In this document: in pieces, positions 60,799 to 64,000 of the stretch
Position numbering within the stretch: the stretch's first letter is position 1
Layout: the number at the start of each line of letters is the position of its first letter
Assembly (NCBI GenBank): GCA_964030475.1
Contig: CAXIPT010000001.1
Span: 23,489,532-23,553,531, forward strand
DNA length: 64,000 nucleotides
Source: Tethya wilhelma
Taxonomy: Eukaryota > Porifera > Demospongiae > Tethyida > Tethyidae
Reading direction: 5' to 3'
Notes under the pieces: generated by a model
What the model was told of the DNA's origin: nothing
The model's database searches: none
The model's input: the letters and a program-made list of their open reading frames with translations, nothing else
Program-made: the position numbers and the translations under genes

Positions 60799-61943
60799 TT
60801 TGTATCGATAATAATAATGAATACAGTTGCATAATTTATGACTACTATTTATAATTATTGGATCAAGATACTCAGGACCGGTACCACAGCTATAATACCC
60901 ATGCCATGACATACCTAGCTATTAATTTTGTTAGAACCTAGGAGCTTGGGAGCATGTGAAGACAAAGTTGCATTAAGGTATGAGTATGTTAATTTAGAAA
61001 TTCAACAAAAAAATTGTACCATGAATGGATAATTGATGCATAATTTGGTTAACCTCTGCAAAGAGAGGACAAAAGTCCCACTCTCAAAGTGTTCTTTGTT
61101 TGGAAGGTTCGACTGTAGTTGTTATGTGATGATTTTTATCGGTATAGTTTATTATAAGCGCCTTTGACCTAAATTTTTTGGAAATGTACTCAAGGTTATC
61201 TGTGCTTATCTGCATAGATGGAGTGATAAGCAGATGAAGAGCCTGAAGAAAAATCAGACAATGACATCTGATTCAATTCATCTCCACTGGGCTGATTAAA
61301 GTCTTCATCGCTCTCACCTAAAACTGGAATCCTCAAGCTGTCCTTGTAAGCTTGATACATGATATGGCCATGTATGTGCAATATCATGATCTATCAAGTT
61401 GAATCACCATACCAAGTTTTAAATTCAACAATGGTTCCTAAGGGCAGATGGAGTATTATTGTTATAATATTGCTGAGGATCAAATGCCAGGTCTGCATGA
61501 GGGAAACTGCACATTTAAGAGAAGAATTGGAGTAAACATGCTCTATGTTACTCAACTAGAGAGTGAAGATCAAGTTGCTAGCTACCTAAAGTAAACAAAG
61601 AGCAATTTTTCATTTGTGTAGCTCTCTGTGTCCCTATGAAGTTTGTGAAGCTGTTTTGGTTCGTAAAAAGTAAAACATACTGTAAAACCCATGCGAGTCA
61701 GTCCTCTGCTTAGTTACCAATTAATTTTTCTAAAGTAAAAAATTCCGACGCTGCCATTTACAAAAATTTGCACCCCACGGAAATTTCCTGCTATATAAGG
61801 TATATTTTCTGAGGTCACGAATTTCTTCCCCGGCCACACCCATTTTATACGCGACCGCCTGGTTTAAATTTTAAAAGCCTCTCTCTCGAATTAACGCCTT
61901 GTCCACAAATCAATGGAAATAAATTCTAATCGAGGAAATACGG
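60799..61943. other. Intergenic region with transposon ends
   Basis: Contains a solo pogo/mariner-like right end (61045-61115, followed by TA). It also has a minus-strand 63-codon frame (61387-61196) with an acidic, Ser-rich tail that could be a terminal exon, and solo ends of the CCGTATAGCGGG (about 61740-61801) and ggaggtcgc (about 61845-61865) families. Confidence 0.4.
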
Positions 61944-61951
61944 TATTCAAC

Positions 61952-62607
61952 TAGTCTGGTGCCCAGACCCTTTCCAATTATTAGTAAGGCGGTGCAGGAA
62001 GAGTAAGGGGTCTGGCAAAAGCTTAGACCTAGTGCAGATCGACAACCGTTTTTAGGTTGTCGGCAAGATCAAAGCTGTTGTAACCAAAATTACATAGTAG
62101 TAGTAATGTTGTTTTAGTTAACCCTTAGTATTAGTTTTTAAACTTCAAGAAAAAGTTTAGTGAGTTTTAGTTTAGTTTACTATATAAGTGTAAAAAAGGC
62201 CTCACTATAAGGGCATTGGTTTAACTAAAATTGGGTGTTTTGGGCATTTTTTGACTTAGTTTAGTTATTCGTTTGACCAAGTCTTTATGATTTAGTTTTA
62301 GTTATTTAAAAAGGACATTTTTGCTAAAACTAAAGGGTTTTTAGTTTTAGTTTTAGTTAACTAAAACAACACTGATTACTGTAGTGGTTTACAATTGCAA
62401 GCAGGTATGCTCCAAGTGCAAACTGTTTATTTAGTGGTTGTGTTGTGTTTGTAACACATGGCTTCTGTGACTCTTTAATTGCATTCCAGCAATCCGTGCT
62501 AGCACTAGGCCTAGGCTTTTTGCCAGACCCTTTTTTCCCCCTTCTTTCTCCTCCCCCTTCCTGTCCTGCCTACTAATAATTGGAAAGGGTCTGGGTACCA
62601 GACTAGA
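61952..62607. mobile_element. hAT-like MITE with 8-bp target duplication (656 bp)
   Basis: Ends ctagtctggtgcccagaccc and its complement (gggtctgggtaccagactag). Flanked by GTATTCAA at 61944-61951 and 62608-62615. An 8-bp duplication is characteristic of hAT elements. It contains the nested element at 62107-62370. No coding sequence. Confidence 0.85.
62107..62370. mobile_element. MITE nested in the hAT-like MITE
   Basis: Perfect 15-bp inverted repeat gttgttttagttaac (62107-62121) and gttaactaaaacaac (62356-62370). The interior is made of repeated ttagttttagtt blocks. Confidence 0.75.
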
Positions 62608-62874
62608 GTATTCAACAATTATGTAAGCATTGTGAAAATAAGTATTCAACAGTTGTGTTGACCATGCAGTATATGATCATTAGCTCAAAAGTCGTACAGA
62701 CACATAACTTGAGTTGGCCCTCATTGTCAACATTCCTATCACTAGCTTAGCGTTGTCATGCTAGAAAATTATAACCTCTACATCGGACAGAAAGTGGTAG
62801 TTATACAGTTCAAAGTTAATTCCGTGGCAACGTTCCTGTCTCTAGTCATCCAACTATTAAAAGTCACAAGTTTG

Positions 62875-63972
62875 ATGAAGTTGAATATAGGAGTGGTGCT
62901 GTTGGCTAGCGCTATAGCACTGACATTTATTTGCCTCAGTGTATTGAGATGGGGTGGCAACAGCTCAACAAGGGTAACACCACAGGTAATAAAGATAAAT
63001 TATCTGAACGTAAAAGCACCGATTAAATTTATGGTACCAACAACTCTCCAGAAAGTTTCAGACATCAGTGTCACTAGTTCGTGTGAATTTGATGACAATA
63101 CTGGCTTCACAAAGACTTATCTATACCTGGTTCAGACTGAAAGCTGCATTGTGGAGCCACTTCTACGCCCTGAGGTGCTAGGGAGCACTGAAGAATGTAA
63201 CTGTGATGTTCTTGTAGTGAGCTTTAAAGCAAACTGTAACAAAACGTTCTCGCCGCATATACAACATATCTTTGCTAACGGCTCAACGTGGACAACCGGA
63301 CGACAGATTCAATACGAACATTCCATTAAATCGGGGAAGAAATACATGTACTACATCTTTATTGATGATGACTCATCGCTCAAAGTTTATCGAGGTAATA
63401 CATCAAGAAATGCATGGCGAACATTTGAGAAGTTTTTGTATGATCATCGCCCACCAGTAGGCATCAGTGATACATATAGTTGCAATTATGTGAAGAAAAT
63501 AGAGAACTATCGAAAAGACAAAGGCTGTGACAAGCACAAAGATTTGGAAATAAGTGTTCCTGGAATGTATTGGGATGCCATGTTTAACTCTTTTCACCAC
63601 AAAGCCGCAAAGAGTGTTTTAGAGCCAATTTTCCCATTTTGGGCTAAGTTTGACAATGAGAGCTGGTGGTATTCCAACTGGTATGTTTGTGTCATGAGTG
63701 ATGTAGTGTACCATTACAACAATGTGTACAGTTCTGAAGTTGTCGCAGGTAATGCAAAGCATAGGGGCTATCCCAGACACAGGTGGAATAGGAAGATTGT
63801 TACACAAATTTTTGATGACATTGAAACATTAATTTCAACAAAGCACAAGGAGAAGGCACTTCCTGTTTTGAACCACTGGAGGACATGTGATCTTGATATG
63901 AAACGAAGAAACAAGTACAACTATTGTATTGACCCCCCAACCTCGTGTATAGCACCTTATGCGTATGCATAG
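62875..63972 (+). CDS. Type II membrane protein with a DDD motif, glycosyltransferase-like
   Basis: Single-exon. From ATG 62875 it has 365 residues; an in-frame ATG at 62758 would add 39. I prefer 62875 because a short basic head and a strong membrane helix (about 4-22) follow at once. A WTTGRQIQYEHSIKSG block leads to an FIDDDSSL motif (about 164-166). This pattern resembles the nucleotide-sugar-binding DxD region of Golgi glycosyltransferases. Many Cys residues and several N-glycosylation sequons fit a lumenal domain. It ends at TAG 63970-63972. I do not recognise a named family, and a DDD motif alone is weak evidence of activity. The neighbouring STELLO-like gene, same strand and also intronless, suggests a related secretory role. 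Confidence 0.7.
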   Translation: MKLNIGVVLLASAIALTFICLSVLRWGGNSSTRVTPQVIKINYLNVKAPIKFMVPTTLQKVSDISVTSSCEFDDNTGFTKTYLYLVQTESCIVEPLLRPEVLGSTEECNCDVLVVSFKANCNKTFSPHIQHIFANGSTWTTGRQIQYEHSIKSGKKYMYYIFIDDDSSLKVYRGNTSRNAWRTFEKFLYDHRPPVGISDTYSCNYVKKIENYRKDKGCDKHKDLEISVPGMYWDAMFNSFHHKAAKSVLEPIFPFWAKFDNESWWYSNWYVCVMSDVVYHYNNVYSSEVVAGNAKHRGYPRHRWNRKIVTQIFDDIETLISTKHKEKALPVLNHWRTCDLDMKRRNKYNYCIDPPTSCIAPYAYA

Positions 63973-64000
63973 TAGGAGTAATTACACAGTGCATAACTGT

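Noticed and set aside
62431..62649. Minus-strand frame of 72 codons
   Set aside because: It lies across the end of the hAT-like MITE and has no protein features.
1..64000. tRNA, rRNA or other structured RNA genes
   Set aside because: I looked for tRNA-like A/B boxes and rRNA core sequences by eye and found none I could support; a covariance-model scan could still find some.

Overview
The window looks like a demosponge-type metazoan genome. The evidence is spliced genes with short GT-AG introns, phase-1 modular extracellular exons (immunoglobulin, fibronectin III, GAIN/GPS, 7TM), a crowd of small inverted-repeat transposons, and isolated N positions (5050, 5194, 42662) typical of a draft assembly. 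Amphimedon or a close relative is my guess; no marker in the window proves it.

Layout. 1-81 may be the end of a gene. 342-1916 is a large foldback repeat. 2734-3697 is a frameshifted P-loop ATPase fragment. 3837-6200 is a composite of two foldback families, and the same architecture recurs at 14478-16190. 6799-13106 is an adhesion-GPCR gene (signal peptide, Ig modules, two FN3 domains, HRM-like region, GAIN/GPS, 7TM) whose exon structure is preserved but which carries about a dozen frameshifts or stops, so it reads as a pseudogene. 13558-28820 is mostly transposon territory: a pogo/mariner-like MITE, a decayed piggyBac transposase, a Crypton-type tyrosine recombinase broken by nested insertions, an unrecognised 3.2 kb transposon with long terminal inverted repeats, another long-TIR element, and a palindrome-rich minisatellite.

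The main intact gene is on the minus strand from 57212 to 29375. It is an 18-exon gene for a glycoside hydrolase family 116 (GBA2-like) enzyme of 1051 residues. All splice phases fit and there are no internal stops. It has an N-terminal membrane anchor, both expected catalytic residues, and an unusual cysteine-rich PAN/apple-like insert. Its introns hold a CR1/L2-like LINE with a duplicated 5' half, a piggyBac-type MITE with a clean TTAA duplication inside that LINE, an older LINE remnant and many TA-flanked MITEs.

Downstream on the plus strand are two intronless type II membrane proteins: a STELLO/DUF288-family glycosyltransferase-like protein (59446-60798) and a second protein with a DDD motif and glycosyltransferase-like layout (62875-63972). 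The three intact genes are therefore all probable secretory-pathway glycan enzymes and lie side by side, with the hydrolase divergent from the two transferase-like genes. Whether they act together is inference.
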